The position numbers and the translations under genes were made by a program. Shown piece after piece: positions 5,588 to 5,783 of a stretch of DNA of 5,783 bases. Where the stretch lies: positions 1-5,783 of the forward strand of contig JANXRI010000380.1 of assembly GCA_025353085.1 (NCBI GenBank), in the 5' to 3' direction. The notes beneath the pieces are model-generated. The model did not search any database. It was not told the DNA's origin and worked only from the letters and a program-made list of their open reading frames with translations. Every line of letters starts with the position of its first letter. Within the stretch, counting starts at the first letter, position 1. Source of the stretch: Betaproteobacteria bacterium. Lineage in GTDB: Bacteria; Pseudomonadota; Gammaproteobacteria; Burkholderiales; SG8-41.

Positions 5588-5783
5588 TCACTTCATCTGA
5601 TGGCCGGAATGGCCACCCTGGGTTGGAGGTTTAATTTGCGGCGCAGACGGTTGAACCGGCTTGGCGGATTGATCCGCAGCGGGCGCCGGTGCCTGAGCCT
5701 CCTTCGCGTAAACCTGCCAGCCGCCGATTTTTTCGACCAGTTCGTTGGCCGCTTTCCAGGAAGTGACTGGCTCGTCACCGAGC
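5588..5783 (-). CDS. 3' end of an unidentified gene with His-containing tail
   Basis: Only the last 64 residues are inside the window; the gene continues beyond base 5783. The correct frame is the one ending at the TGA at 5588-5590, just 10 bases before the TolC-like start, with which it is probably co-transcribed. It reads DEPVTSWKAANELVEKIGGW, then VYAKEAQ, then a Pro/Ala/Gln-rich linker (APAPAADQSAKPVQPSAPQ). The end is GGHSGHQMK, which looks metal-binding and shares GHSGH with the end of the multicopper oxidase. The helical SWKAANELVEKIGGW segment suggests an envelope or efflux component. I cannot name the family from this fragment; an efflux adaptor, another outer-membrane component or a periplasmic copper protein are all possible. 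Confidence 0.7.
   Translation of the reverse strand, partial: LGDEPVTSWKAANELVEKIGGWQVYAKEAQAPAPAADQSAKPVQPSAPQIKPPTQGGHSGHQMK

Noticed and set aside
5593..5778. A 61-codon minus-strand frame at the right edge
   Set aside because: It is very Arg-rich and out of phase with the frame that ends at 5588, which gives a sensible WKAANELVEKIGGW segment and a GHSGH tail and sits 10 bases before the next gene.

Overview
The window is almost entirely one block of minus-strand genes for handling copper outside the cytoplasm. The protein types, codon use, lipoprotein and Tat signals, and Shine-Dalgarno sites point to a Gram-negative proteobacterium, most likely a betaproteobacterium (Burkholderiales-like). 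That placement is inferred from protein style only; no rRNA or other taxonomic marker is present.

Layout in transcription order (high to low coordinates): the 3' end of an unidentified gene with a Pro/Ala/Gln-rich linker and a His-containing tail (5588-5783, cut by the window edge); a TolC/CusC-like outer-membrane efflux lipoprotein (4150-5577); a Tat-exported two-domain multicopper oxidase with a Met-rich C-terminal extension (2722-4131); a periplasmic type-1 cupredoxin (2166-2693); an intact CusF-like copper chaperone (1794-2126); a short stretch with small, possibly degenerate reading frames (1535-1793); a second CusF-like gene interrupted by an in-frame TGA (1180-1515); a membrane-anchored glutaredoxin (806-1153); and an exported Met/His-rich DUF305 protein (233-676). 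A strong hairpin at 187-211 probably ends the transcript. The leftmost 186 bases hold nothing I can assign.

Most gaps between genes are short (about 10-40 bases) and lack terminators, so the block reads as one operon. The exceptions are the roughly 280-base stretch between the two CusF-like genes and a gap of about 130 bases before the DUF305 gene, where a second promoter is possible but not demonstrated.

Every complete product carries an export or membrane signal. A coherent reading is a periplasmic copper-defence set. The oxidase would convert Cu(I) to Cu(II), the cupredoxin would exchange electrons or copper with it, and the CusF-like and DUF305 proteins would bind or shuttle copper. The glutaredoxin would manage thiols or disulfides damaged by copper, and the outer-membrane channel would export metal with pump partners not seen here. 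No regulator, P-type ATPase or RND pump lies in the window.

The points most worth a second look are the two-domain architecture of the oxidase, the in-frame TGA in the second CusF-like gene with an intact same-frame continuation, the small Cys-rich and leader-like reading frames between the two CusF-like genes, and the glutaredoxin predicted to face the periplasm.
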